64,000 nucleotides of DNA from the NCBI GenBank assembly GCA_963811585.1, contig CAWERR010000009.1:1-64000 (forward strand), in the 5' to 3' direction. Shown here piece after piece: positions 36,209 to 47,754 of the stretch. The translations under genes and the position numbers were made by a program. A model generated the notes under the pieces. That model saw only the letters and a program-made list of their open reading frames with translations, was not told the origin of the DNA and ran no database searches. Each line of letters begins with the position of its first letter. Within the stretch, counting starts at the first letter, position 1. Origin of the DNA: JACDHG01 sp963811585 (GTDB lineage: Bacteria; Actinomycetota; Actinomycetes; Propionibacteriales; Nocardioidaceae).

Positions 36209-36233
36209 GGAATGTTTGCGCAGGTCAGGCGTT
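36209..36233 (+). promoter_or_regulatory. Possible SigH-type heat-shock promoter of dnaK
   Basis: GGAAT (36209-36213) and GTT (36231-36233) are spaced like the GGAAT/GTT promoters of actinobacterial SigH/SigR. They lie upstream of both HAIR sites. The match is short, so this is suggestive only. Confidence 0.4.
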
Positions 36234-36248
36234 GTAGCGTACGTAAGA

Positions 36249-36269
36249 CCTGAGTGTGATGGACGCAAC
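36249..36269. promoter_or_regulatory. Degenerate HAIR operator (upstream)
   Basis: CCTGAGT-N7-ACGCAAC fits the HspR operator CTTGAGT-N7-ACTCAAG with several mismatches. A further perfect inverted repeat AACTC-TTT-GAGTT lies at 36267-36279. Confidence 0.45.
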
Positions 36270-36299
36270 TCTTTGAGTTCTGCGGTCAGCACCGGTAAA

Positions 36300-36320
36300 C
36301 ATGAGTCCTCCTGACTCAAT
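36300..36320. promoter_or_regulatory. HAIR operator of the dnaK operon
   Basis: CATGAGT-CCTCCTG-ACTCAAT matches the HspR-associated inverted repeat CTTGAGT-N7-ACTCAAG in both cores (TGAGT and ACTCA). It ends 21 bases before the dnaK ATG, and the hspR gene is in the same operon, so a feedback loop is expected. Confidence 0.8.
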
Positions 36321-36341
36321 TCTTCGAAAGGTAAGACCACC

Positions 36342-38239
<1,898 letters not shown>

Positions 38240-38243
<4 letters not shown>

Positions 38244-38977
38244 CGTTCGACCCCAACGAGTTCGAAGGGCAGAGTCGTGAAGGGGTGGTGTTTCGCGACA
38301 AGCGGCGGATCGACCCCAACACGGGCGAGGTGAGGGAGCCGGTCGCGGCTCCGGCGACCGACCCGGCTCCGGCCGGCGACGGCCCGGAGTCGCAGCCGGC
38401 GACCTCGCCGACACAGCCTGACGCGGAGGCCGCCCTGGCCGAGCGCACCGCAGACCTGCAGCGCTTGCAGGCCGAGTACGTCAACTACAAGCGACGTGTC
38501 GACCGAGACCGCGACGTCGTGCGCGGATCGGCGGTCGCCTCGGTGCTGACCGGGCTGCTCCCGGTGCTTGACGACATCGGCCGGGCGCGCGACCACGGTG
38601 AGCTGACCGGCGGCTTCAAGGCCGTGGCCGACTCGCTCGAGCGCTCCCTCCAGGGTTTCGGTCTGGTGGCGTTCGGTGAGGCGGGCGACCCCTTCGACCC
38701 TCGGATCCACGAAGCGCTCATGCACAACTACTCCGACGAGGTCGCCGAGCCGGTCGCTGAGACAGTTCTGCAGGTCGGTTACCGGCTCGGTGACCGGGTG
38801 CTGCGACCTGCTCGCGTCGCCGTCGCCGAGCCCGAGCCGACGAGTGAGGCGGCCGTAACCGACACTGCCAGCAGCGAAGGCGCTCCGACGACGTACGACG
38901 CCGCGGGCAGCGAGACCGAGGGCGTTCCAGACGACGGCGGCTTCGCCGCAGGTAGTGACAGCCCCGACGAGAGGTGA
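38240..38977 (+). CDS. grpE: Nucleotide exchange factor GrpE
   Basis: The product has 245 residues from a GTG overlapping the dnaK stop. After an acidic, Pro/Ala-rich lead of about 60 residues comes the coiled-coil ERTADLQRLQAEYVNYKRRVDRDRD and then the beta domain with LLPVLDDIGRA, GFGLVAFGEAGDPFDPRIHEAL and VLQVGYRLGDRVLRPARVAVA, the GrpE signature. It releases ADP from DnaK. The C-terminal extension of some 45 residues is low in complexity and acidic. Confidence 0.95.
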
Positions 38978-38992
38978 CGAGGAGGTGACCGC

Positions 38993-40134
<1,142 letters not shown>

Positions 40135-40142
<8 letters not shown>

Positions 40143-40539
40143 AGCACGACTCACGTTCGAGGTCAGCGACCCTGACGCGCCGGTCTTCGTGATCAGCGTG
40201 GCAGCCGAGCTGAGCGGGATGCATCCGCAGACCCTGCGTGGCTACGACCGGATCGGGCTGGTGAGCCCAGGTCGGGCGGGCGGCGGCGGTCGTCGTTACT
40301 CGCTGCGCGACATCGAACTCCTCCGCACCGTCCATCAGCTCACTTCGTCCGGCATCGGCATCGAGGGAGTGCGCCGCATCCTCGAGCTCGAACACCAGGT
40401 TGCCGCGCTCCAGTCGCGTATCGCTGAGCTCGAAGCCGACCTCGAAGCCGCCGTCGAGATGGCGCTGCCGAACTTGCCGGTGTTGCGCGCCGCCACGGCG
40501 ATGACGCGCTACCGACCACCCACACCACAAGGCCGTTGA
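40135..40539 (+). CDS. hspR: Heat-shock repressor HspR (MerR family)
   Basis: The product has 134 residues. A MerR-type winged helix-turn-helix is at the start (FVISVAAELSGMHPQTLRGYDRIGLVSPGRAGGG), followed by RRYSLRDIELLRTVHQLTSSGIGIEGVRRILEL and a coiled-coil helix. It overlaps the dnaJ end by 8 bases, the standard actinobacterial order. HspR binds HAIR sites together with DnaK to shut the operon off, and HAIR sites lie before dnaK. Confidence 0.94.
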
Positions 40540-40541
40540 TC

Positions 40542-43133
40542 ATGGACCCCACCAAGTTCACCCATCGCAGCCAGGAGGCGATCGGAGCCGCCGCCGAGCT
40601 CGCCAAGTCCGCCGGCAACCCGGCGGTCGAGCCGGCACACCTGCTTGCCGCATTGCTCGCGCAGACCGACGGAATCGCTCGGCCGCTCCTCGAGGCAGTC
40701 GGAGTCGAGCCCGCGAACGTCGCGCGCGACTTGGCTGACGTGCTGGCGAAGCTGTCGTCGGCGACCGGAGCGACTGTCGCGTCGCCGGCCTACAGCCGCC
40801 CGACCGTAGCCGCGCTGGAGTCGGCGACCCAGCTGGCTGAGTCTCTCGGCGACGAGTACGTCTCGACCGAGCACCTCCTCGTCGGGCTTGCTTCGGTCGA
40901 CAGCCCAGCCAAGGAGCTGCTCGACCGCTCTGGGGCTACTGCCGCAGCCCTGCAAGGTGCGTTCGACGCCGTCCGCGGCTCGCAGCGCGTCACCAGTCCC
41001 GACCCCGAGGCGACCTACCAGGCGCTCGAGAAGTACGCCGTTGACCTGACGGGGGCGGCTCGCGACGGCAAGCTCGATCCCGTCATCGGCCGCGACAGCG
41101 AGATCCGGCGCGTGGTGCAGGTGCTGTCGCGACGCACCAAGAACAACCCGGTGCTGATCGGCGAGCCCGGAGTCGGCAAGACCGCCGTCGTCGAAGGGCT
41201 TGCGCAGCGCATCGTCGCCGGCGACGTGCCGGAGTCGCTGCGTGGTCGTCGGCTGTTGTCGCTCGACCTCGCTGCGATGGTGGCCGGGGCGAAGTTCCGC
41301 GGCGAGTTCGAGGAGCGGCTCAAAGCCGTGCTGGAGGAGATCAAGAGCTCCGAAGGCCAGGTCATTACGTTCATCGACGAGCTGCACACGGTCGTCGGTG
41401 CCGGGGCAAGTGGCGACTCCGCGATGGACGCGGGCAACATGCTCAAGCCGATGCTTGCCCGCGGTGAGCTGCGGATGATCGGCGCCACGACACTCGACGA
41501 GTACCGCGAGCGGATCGAGAAGGACCCCGCGCTGGAGCGGCGGTTCCAGCAGGTGTTCGTGGGCGAGCCCAGCGTCGAAGACACGATCGCGATCCTGCGC
41601 GGCTTGAAGGAGCGTTACGAGGCCCACCACAAGGTGTCTATCTCTGACTCCGCTCTGGTTGCCGCCGCGACGTTGTCGCACCGCTACATCACCGGCCGTC
41701 GACTGCCCGACAAGGCCATCGACCTCGTCGACGAGGCATCGTCGCGGCTGCGGATGGAGATCGACTCGAGCCCGGTCGAGGTCGACGAGCTTCGCCGCAC
41801 TGTCGACCGGCTCAAGATGGAGGAGTTCCATCTCGAGAAGGAGGGTGACCCCGCCTCCATTCAGCGCCTCGAGACCTTGCGGGCCGAGCTCGCCGACTCG
41901 GAAGAGTCGCTGCGCAGCCTCGAAGCTCGATGGGAACGCGAGAAGCAGAGCCTCAACCAGGTCGGCGATATCAAGCAGCGCATCGACGAGGTCCGCACTC
42001 GCGCCGACATCGCTTATCGCGAGGGCGATCTGGAGACGGCCGCCCGACTCCTCAACGGTGAGATCCCAGCGATGGAGCAACAACTACATCAAGCACAGGA
42101 AGCAGAGTCCGCAGTCGACCAGAGCCAGTTGATGGTGCGCGAAGAGGTGGGCGCGGCAGAGGTTGCCGAGGTCATCGCTGCGTGGACTGGTATTCCGACC
42201 GGCCGGCTCCTCGAAGGCGAGACCGGCAAGCTGCTGCGGATGGAGGAGGAGCTCGGACGTCGGCTGATCGGCCAACGCGCGGCGGTCACGGCCGTGTCCG
42301 ACGCCGTACGCCGTGCACGGGCTGGTATCTCCGACCCTGACCGGCCCACCGGGTCATTCCTCTTCCTCGGCCCCACCGGCGTGGGCAAGACCGAGCTCGC
42401 GAAGTCGCTTGCCGACTTCCTCTTCGACGACGAGCGCGCGATCGTGCGCATCGACATGAGCGAGTACTCCGAGAAGCACACGGTGGCCCGGCTGGTCGGC
42501 GCACCTCCCGGCTATGTGGGGTATGGCGAAGGCGGGCAGCTGACCGAGGCGGTCCGACGCCGGCCTTACTCCGTCGTCCTGCTCGACGAGGTGGAGAAGG
42601 CGCACCCCGAGGTCTTCGACGTGCTGCTCCAGGTGCTCGATGACGGGCGACTCACCGACGGACAAGGGCATACGGTCGACTTCCGCAACACCATCTTGAT
42701 CCTCACGAGCAACCTCGGGTCGTCATACCTTGTCGACCCCCAGCTCGACAGCGCCGCCAAGCACGACGCCGTGATGGCGACGGTGCGTTCGTCGTTCAAG
42801 CCGGAGTTCCTCAACCGGCTCGACGAGATCGTGTTGTTCGACGCTCTCGACACCGAAGACCTCCAACGCATCGTCGACCTCCAGGTGCAGGCGCTCGCCC
42901 GCCGGCTTGCCACGCGACGCATCACCCTCGACGTGACATCGGCCGCGCGTGAGTGGCTGGCGCTCACCGGGTTCGACCCGATGTACGGCGCCCGACCCTT
43001 GCGGCGGCTGGTCCAAACCGCCATCGGCGACGCGTTGGCGCGGTCGTTGTTGGCGGGCGAGGTTTCTGATGGTGACACTGTGGTGGTGGACGTCGACCAG
43101 GGCCGAGACACCTTGCAGGTGACCCGCGAGTGA
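40542..43133 (+). CDS. clpB: AAA+ disaggregase ClpB
   Basis: The ATG at 40542, directly after the hspR stop, gives 863 residues. A TTG six bases earlier is the alternative. The order is as in the family: Clp N domain (1-150), first AAA+ with GEPGVGKT (about residue 207) and FIDELHTVVGAG, the middle coiled-coil (about 400-520), and second AAA+ with GPTGVGKT (about residue 610), VLLDEVEKAHPEVFDVLLQVLDDGRLTDG-type Walker B and a C-terminal domain. It works with DnaK, DnaJ and GrpE to rescue aggregated proteins. Confidence 0.97.
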   Translation: MDPTKFTHRSQEAIGAAAELAKSAGNPAVEPAHLLAALLAQTDGIARPLLEAVGVEPANVARDLADVLAKLSSATGATVASPAYSRPTVAALESATQLAESLGDEYVSTEHLLVGLASVDSPAKELLDRSGATAAALQGAFDAVRGSQRVTSPDPEATYQALEKYAVDLTGAARDGKLDPVIGRDSEIRRVVQVLSRRTKNNPVLIGEPGVGKTAVVEGLAQRIVAGDVPESLRGRRLLSLDLAAMVAGAKFRGEFEERLKAVLEEIKSSEGQVITFIDELHTVVGAGASGDSAMDAGNMLKPMLARGELRMIGATTLDEYRERIEKDPALERRFQQVFVGEPSVEDTIAILRGLKERYEAHHKVSISDSALVAAATLSHRYITGRRLPDKAIDLVDEASSRLRMEIDSSPVEVDELRRTVDRLKMEEFHLEKEGDPASIQRLETLRAELADSEESLRSLEARWEREKQSLNQVGDIKQRIDEVRTRADIAYREGDLETAARLLNGEIPAMEQQLHQAQEAESAVDQSQLMVREEVGAAEVAEVIAAWTGIPTGRLLEGETGKLLRMEEELGRRLIGQRAAVTAVSDAVRRARAGISDPDRPTGSFLFLGPTGVGKTELAKSLADFLFDDERAIVRIDMSEYSEKHTVARLVGAPPGYVGYGEGGQLTEAVRRRPYSVVLLDEVEKAHPEVFDVLLQVLDDGRLTDGQGHTVDFRNTILILTSNLGSSYLVDPQLDSAAKHDAVMATVRSSFKPEFLNRLDEIVLFDALDTEDLQRIVDLQVQALARRLATRRITLDVTSAAREWLALTGFDPMYGARPLRRLVQTAIGDALARSLLAGEVSDGDTVVVDVDQGRDTLQVTRE

Positions 43134-43645
43134 CGGCAGACGGTCGCTCGCCAGCGCGCCGCCCGCGTGAAGTGACCATCGCGGGCTTCCAGATTGTGGT
43201 CGGCAGCGCGCTCGTGCTGTTTCTCGCGTTCAACGCGATGTCGCAGCTGCAGAGCTCTCAGATGCGCGAGATTCTCGTTGACATCCTCGAGTCCGACGAG
43301 GCTGCAGGGCTTGACTTGACGCTGGAGTCGGCCCGGACCCTCGTGCGGTACTCGCTGCTGATTGCTGGCGCCATGGCAGCAGTCGCGCTCGTGCTCGGGA
43401 TCTTCGTGCTGCGGCGTGACCGATCGTCGCGCATCGCCCTCACCGTGATGGGCGCGCTGATCGCCGGCGTCACCTTGTTCGCCGGACCTGCGGCCTGGGT
43501 GATCACCGTGTACGTCGTCGCCTCGGTCCTGCTGCTGTGGACGAAGGCGGCGCGCCTCTGGTTCTCGCCGGCGCCGCCAGCGACCGGCCCGGCAGGCCCG
43601 CCGACGTCGACCTGGCCGCCGCCTCCGCCGCCACCCGACCGCTGA
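43130..43645 (+). CDS. Hypothetical membrane protein
   Basis: The product has 171 residues from a GTG overlapping the clpB stop as GTGA. Four hydrophobic stretches are visible (about residues 16-36, 72-94, 100-118 and 120-138), followed by a proline-rich tail (TWPPPPPPPDR). I do not recognise a family. Coupling to clpB suggests stress-linked expression, but this may be incidental. Confidence 0.6.
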   Translation: MTADGRSPARRPREVTIAGFQIVVGSALVLFLAFNAMSQLQSSQMREILVDILESDEAAGLDLTLESARTLVRYSLLIAGAMAAVALVLGIFVLRRDRSSRIALTVMGALIAGVTLFAGPAAWVITVYVVASVLLLWTKAARLWFSPAPPATGPAGPPTSTWPPPPPPPDR

Positions 43646-43742
43646 CTCGATCCCTACCGTCACAGCGTTTGCAGGCTGTCGTGAGCACCGGCGGGCTACG
43701 CTCATGTCGCGAGGTGACCCAGCCACGCACCCGGAGGAAAAC

Positions 43743-44398
43743 ATGTCCTACCCGCAGTACCCCGACCAGCCCGAGCAGCCGCCAGCCGGTGGCCCGTACT
43801 CGGGCGGCCAAGACCCGAGTGGCCAGTACCCCGGTGGCCAGTACCCGGTGGCCAGTACCCGGGTGGCCAGTACCCGGGTGGCCAGTACCCAGGTGGCCAG
43901 TACCCGGGTGGCCAGTACCCGGGTGGCCAGTACCCCGGTCAGTATCCGGGCGGCGGGTACGACGAGCGGCCGGCCCCATCGCGTCCCGGAACACTTCTTG
44001 CCGGCTGCATCCTCACGTGGATCGGTGGCGCGCTCGGGCTTCTGATTGGTGCGGCGCTGCTGGCCGTTGCCTCAAGCGAAGATTTCTTGAACGACTACGC
44101 ATCGGCAGACCGGGCGGACGTCGAGACCGCCGCTCAGCTGACCGGCGCGGCCTTGCTCATCTTGAGCACGGCTGCGGTCATCTTTGCAATCTTTGCGTTT
44201 CTTGGCCGTCGCTGGGCTGCCTACGCACTCGCCGCCACGGGTGTCGTGTATGCCCTCGTCTCCGTGTACAACATGATCCAGTCCGGTGAACCAACCGGCG
44301 TGGTCAGCGTTGTCTATGTGGCGGCGGCCATCGCCCTGGTCTTCGCGACGTCGAAAGAGTGGTTCGCCTACAAGGCGGGCCAGTCGGTCAGTCACTGA
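43743..44398 (+). pseudogene. Membrane protein with QYPGG repeat head, frame broken in the repeat
   Basis: An ATG at 43743 with GGAGG before it starts a Pro/Gln/Gly/Tyr-rich head (MSYPQYPDQPEQPPAGGPYS) leading into a run of QYPGG units. One repeat unit is 14 instead of 15 bases (at about 43848), so the frame slips and ends early at 44045. Restoring one base lets the head continue through YDERPAPSRPGTLLAGCI into four membrane helices and the stop at 44398, about 219 residues. The helices (LLAGCILTWIGGALGLLIG, LTGAALLILSTAAVIFAI and others) suggest a small integral membrane protein with a cytoplasmic low-complexity head. Function unknown. Confidence 0.6.
43823..43951. repeat. 15-bp coding tandem repeat (QYPGG)
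   Basis: About eight units of CAGTACCCGGGTGGC and close variants encode Gln-Tyr-Pro-Gly-Gly. One unit lacks a base and shifts the frame. Array length may vary between strains. Confidence 0.85.
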
Positions 44399-45552
44399 GG
44401 CGCGCGAGGCGGGCGACCGCCTCGTCGAGCACGTCGTCGCGCTTGCAGAACGCCCAGCGCACCAGCGGCCGGCCGGCTTCCTTGTCGTCGTAGAAGACCT
44501 CGTGGGGGATGGCGACGACACCGCATCGCTCGGGCAGCTTGAGGCAGAAGTCGACGCCGTCGTCATACCCGAGCGGGCGGATGTCGGTCGTCACGAAGTA
44601 CGTGCCCTGTGGCGTGAAGACGTCGAGTCCGAGTCGCCCGCAAGCCGGCGCAAAGCCGGTCGCGCTTGTCCTGCAGCGAGGTCCGTAGGCTCAGGTAGTA
44701 GGCGTCGTTGAGAGCGAGTGCCTGGGCGATCGCGGGTTGCAGCGGTGCACCCGACGTGAACGTCAGGAACTGCTTCGCCGTCATCACGGCCCGCACTAGG
44801 TCGGCCGGGCCGACCGCCCAGCCGACCTTCCAGCCGGTGAACGAGAACGTCTTGCCGCCGCTGGAGACTGTCAGCGTCCGTTCGCGCATCCCGTCGTACG
44901 TCGCCAGCGGTCGATGCGTGGTGCCGTCGAACGTCAGGTGCTCGTACACCTCGTCCGTGATCACCAGCAGGTCGTGCTCGCACGCCACGTCGGCGATTGC
45001 CTGAAGCTCGATCTCGTCGAGGACCGTGCCCGTCGGGTTGTGCGGGCTGTTGATCAGCAAGGCTCTGGTGCGGGGGGTGACGGCAGCGCGAAGTGCCGAG
45101 GCGTCAAGCCGAAAGTCCGGTGCGCGGAGAGTGAGTGGCACCCGAACACCGCCAGCCATCGCTATGCCGGCGACGTACGAGTCGTAGTAGGGCTCCAGGG
45201 CGATCACCTCGTCGCCGGGATCGATCAACCCCAGCAGCGCTGCGGCGATGCCTTCGGTCGCGCCGGTCGTAACGATCACCTCGGTGTCGGGGTCGATCGT
45301 CATACCGTAGAAACGCTGCTGGTGGGCGGCGATGGCTGCGCGAAGCTCGGGGACGCCGGGGCCGGGGGCGTACTGGTTGCGGCCGCCCAACATCGCCGTG
45401 GTGGCTGCGTCGATGATCTCGCGGGGGCCGTCGGTATCCGGGAATCCCTGCCCGAGGTTGATGGACTGGGTTCGCAGGGCGAGAGCCGACATCTCGGCAA
45501 AGATCGTCGTGCCGATTCCGGCGAGTCGCGAGGCGAGAACAGGTGAATCCAT
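44388..45552 (-). pseudogene. PLP-dependent class I aminotransferase, frame broken once
   Basis: The ATG at 45552 begins MDSPVLASRLAGIGTTIFAEM. The frame runs to about 44643, where removal of one base restores GLRRLGLDVFTP and joins the rest (DIRPLGYDDGVDFCLKLPERCGVVAIPHEVFY) to the stop at 44388, about 388 residues. The PLP-lysine motif SSGGKTFSFTGWKVGWA and the segment NSPHNPTGTVL are intact. It resembles the DapC/YbdL/kynurenine aminotransferase group. In actinobacteria such genes are often annotated as N-succinyldiaminopimelate aminotransferase, but the substrate is not evident here. Confidence 0.85.
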
Positions 45553-45649
45553 CCGGTCAGGGTAGTGACCGGTGCGACCTGGCGCCTCCACGTCTCCGCA
45601 CGGTTGTCGCTGGTCGAGGGCGTTCGAGCGTCGTTACAGTGGCAGGGCA

Positions 45650-46411
45650 ATGGACAGCACGCCGCCGGAGGACACCGGCGATACCGCTTCGGATCCCGAC
45701 CCGGACGCACCTTCGGCGACTCCCCGTCGCCGCGGCGGGGCCAGGTGGGCGGTGACGGGCCTTGTCGTGGTGCTCGTTTTGGCGGGCATCGGCGGCCTCG
45801 CGTACGTCGTCTGGGAGTACTTCGGCACGGATGTGGTCTCGCGGCAGGCGCAGACCGAGCTCCGGGAGGAGATTCGCGAGCAGTGGAAGCACCCCACGGT
45901 CATCGACGTGCTTGGGCCGGCGGGAGTACCCGCATTGGGCACCGCCAACGCGCTGGTCCGGATCCCGCGGTTCGGTCTGGCCTACGAGATGCCGATGGTG
46001 GAGGGGGTGCGTGACGGGGATCTGGCGAAAGGGCTTGGCCACTTTCCCGGCGCCGGCCCTGGCCAGATCGGAAACTTCGCGCTGTCGGGCGCCCGGGTCA
46101 CGCATGGTGAGCCTCTCCGGGACGTGGCCAAGCTCCGGCCCGGTGACGAGGTGATTGTCGAGACGTCCGATGCGACGTACACCTATGTGATGGACACCAA
46201 CCCGAACGACCTGGTCGTGTCGTTCGCCGAGACGTGGGTCATCGACCCGGTGCCGAAGGCTCCGGCCGGGCAGGCGCCGCCGGGGATGCCGAAGCTCAAA
46301 TCAGAGCTGCCGCGCAAACCGCTGTTGACGCTGACGACCTGCTCGGAGCTGTTCCACACCGACGACCGCATGGTCGCCTTCGGCCACCTCGCCTCCACCA
46401 CCCCCAAGTGA
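45650..46411 (+). CDS. Class E-like sortase lacking the usual catalytic histidine
   Basis: The ATG at 45650 gives 253 residues. A cytoplasmic Asp/Pro-rich head, one membrane helix (about residues 33-54) and an outer sortase domain follow. Cys231 in LLTLTTCSE and Arg240 in TDDRMVAFGH are in place. The usual GHRTTYG loop reads GARVTHG (residues 147-153), so Ala148 replaces the catalytic His and a His appears at 152 where class E has Tyr. Sortases join surface proteins to the cell wall. Whether this one is active is doubtful. No obvious LPXTG-type substrate is nearby. Confidence 0.8.
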   Translation: MDSTPPEDTGDTASDPDPDAPSATPRRRGGARWAVTGLVVVLVLAGIGGLAYVVWEYFGTDVVSRQAQTELREEIREQWKHPTVIDVLGPAGVPALGTANALVRIPRFGLAYEMPMVEGVRDGDLAKGLGHFPGAGPGQIGNFALSGARVTHGEPLRDVAKLRPGDEVIVETSDATYTYVMDTNPNDLVVSFAETWVIDPVPKAPAGQAPPGMPKLKSELPRKPLLTLTTCSELFHTDDRMVAFGHLASTTPK

Positions 46412-46430
46412 CCCACCACCTCCCCGGAGG

Positions 46431-46475
46431 GCGTTTGCCTTGTTCACAAGGCAGATTCCTTGTTCACAAGGCAAA
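46431..46475 (+). repeat. Left inverted repeat of the AbiEi unit
   Basis: This 45-bp element contains TGCCTTGTTCACAAGGCA, an 18-bp palindrome, followed by GATT and a second CCTTGTTCACAAGGCAAA. It begins 20 bases after the sortase stop and could also act as its terminator. A related short piece (GCATCTGCCTTGTTGAC) follows at 46493-46509. Confidence 0.9.
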
Positions 46476-46513
46476 TGTGCCTCTGCAGCTGGGCATCTGC
46501 CTTGTTGACTCCC

Positions 46514-47497
46514 TCAGGCGCTTCGATGTCTTCGGGGGCTACGTTGCTGCTCGATCTCGCGCCAGAGCCGCTGCCGGGCGCGGTTGCCATTGTGAGGAAG
46601 AGTGTCCACCCAGATGATGCGGCTCACCCCCGTACCCAGACCTCGTACCTTGTCCTCACGCTTCTTCTCTTTCCAGAGCAACTCACGTCCGGTAACGAGT
46701 CGCCCAAAGTCGTCGTACCCGTCCTGGTACTTCATGCGGCCATCGCACTCGAATAGATAGTCGAGTTCGGGCGAGTAGATGTCTCCGTCGGCGTATCCGC
46801 CGTCGTCGAACGTGAACCTGTGCTGGAGTTCGAGTTCGGTGATACCCATGCTCTTCACCAGGATGCGTCCGAGCGTTTCGATGGGAGTCTCTGCGCGCCC
46901 GTCCGCCTCAGCGGCCACAGCGGCGAACACCGGTCGGTAGGGCTCGGTGGTGAGAGCTTCGGCGAGATTGATTAGGTCCTCGCGGTTGGCCCCGGCGCGC
47001 AACGCGGCATCCGCGGCGACCAAACCGGCGCGATACCCGTACTCGCGGCTCACGTCCAGCACCGTGCGGATCGGGGTCGTCACTGGGATCCCTAGGACCT
47101 CGCTGACGTGCTCGGGGCTTAATGCCGCTACGTGATGCTTGATCCCAGCTTCGACCCGGGCCGTCTGCCTCAAGCTGGCGCGGGTCAGATGTGAGAGGCC
47201 ATCGTCGACGTCCACCAGAGGCAGTCCAAGCCTGCGGGCGGCCGAACTGTGGCTCAGCACTGCGTCATCGTGGCAGACCAGGAGAGCGCCAAGATCGCGG
47301 AGCCCAGCCCGACCGTCGTCGTCGAGACGCTGCCACCGACCGCGGTCTGCATAAACGGCATACCGGACTTTGACCCATGGGCCGCCGGGCTTCGTCATCG
47401 TCGCGAACTCGCGCGACGTGATGCCAGCAGCGATCGCTTGGGCTCTCGTGAACACATCGCCTTGGGATCCCGCGACGCCTGCAAGGTCTGCTCTCAT
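46514..47497 (-). CDS. AbiEi-type wHTH protein with endonuclease-like (DUF559/Vsr-fold) tail
   Basis: The ATG at 47497 gives 327 residues. The frame is open to 47614. The N-terminal part (FTRAQAIAAGITSREFATM, then VRYAVYADRGRWQRL, LSHSSAARRLGLPL) matches the AbiEi antitoxin-type winged helix. The C-terminal part has ELDYLFECDGRMKYQDGYD, with Asp246, Glu250 and Lys256 placed like a PD-(D/E)XK/Vsr nuclease site, and then KEKKREDKVRGLG and SRIIWVD. No AbiEii toxin gene is adjacent, so this is not a standard AbiE pair. Such proteins are widespread in Actinobacteria and poorly understood. Perfect inverted repeats flank this one. Confidence 0.7.
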   Translation of the reverse strand: MRADLAGVAGSQGDVFTRAQAIAAGITSREFATMTKPGGPWVKVRYAVYADRGRWQRLDDDGRAGLRDLGALLVCHDDAVLSHSSAARRLGLPLVDVDDGLSHLTRASLRQTARVEAGIKHHVAALSPEHVSEVLGIPVTTPIRTVLDVSREYGYRAGLVAADAALRAGANREDLINLAEALTTEPYRPVFAAVAAEADGRAETPIETLGRILVKSMGITELELQHRFTFDDGGYADGDIYSPELDYLFECDGRMKYQDGYDDFGRLVTGRELLWKEKKREDKVRGLGTGVSRIIWVDTLPHNGNRARQRLWREIEQQRSPRRHRSA

Positions 47498-47689
47498 CCA
47501 GACAGCCTCGGGTTTGGCTGCTTGGACCTCGATGTCCGCCGCCCTGGCTGTGGATCTAGCGAAACCCACCTCGAACCGGGGGATAACCAGGTTTGCCGCA
47601 ACGCAGAGGAGCACGCCCCACCATGCCTCCAGCCCAACCCCGCCCGGTCAACGATCTGGCAAACCAGGCAGATGCACTCTTCCCGAGGC

Positions 47690-47737
47690 GCGTTTGCCTT
47701 GTGAACAAGGAATCTGCCTTGTGAACAAGGCAAACGC
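47690..47737 (-). repeat. Right inverted repeat of the AbiEi unit
   Basis: Its reverse complement equals the left repeat (46431-46475) over 45 of 45 bases, and 46 of 48 when extended. It contains TGCCTTGTGAACAAGGCA. It begins just past the aldolase stop, which lies at 47755 on the minus strand, so it may end that transcript. A degenerate third unit lies at about 47653-47673. Confidence 0.9.
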
Positions 47738-47754
47738 GGGAGGGGAGTAGCCGG

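Larger units (their letters stand above)
46431..47737. mobile_element. Candidate element: AbiEi/nuclease gene between 45-bp inverted repeats
   Basis: The gene at 46514-47497 is bounded by two REPIN-like repeats that are perfect inverted copies of each other over 45 bp. The unit sits between the 3' ends of two convergent housekeeping-type genes, sortase and aldolase, a harmless insertion place. No target-site duplication could be made out. No transposase is recognised, but the encoded nuclease-like protein could be the mobilising enzyme, as RAYT proteins are for REP sequences. That is an inference. Confidence 0.5.

Noticed and set aside
40509..42083. Long open frame of 524 codons opposite clpB
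   Set aside because: Antisense shadow of clpB. The composition is mirror-like and there is no ribosome site or domain.
46514..47497. Complete AbiE toxin-antitoxin pair
   Set aside because: No AbiEii nucleotidyltransferase gene is next to it. The neighbours are a sortase and an aldolase.
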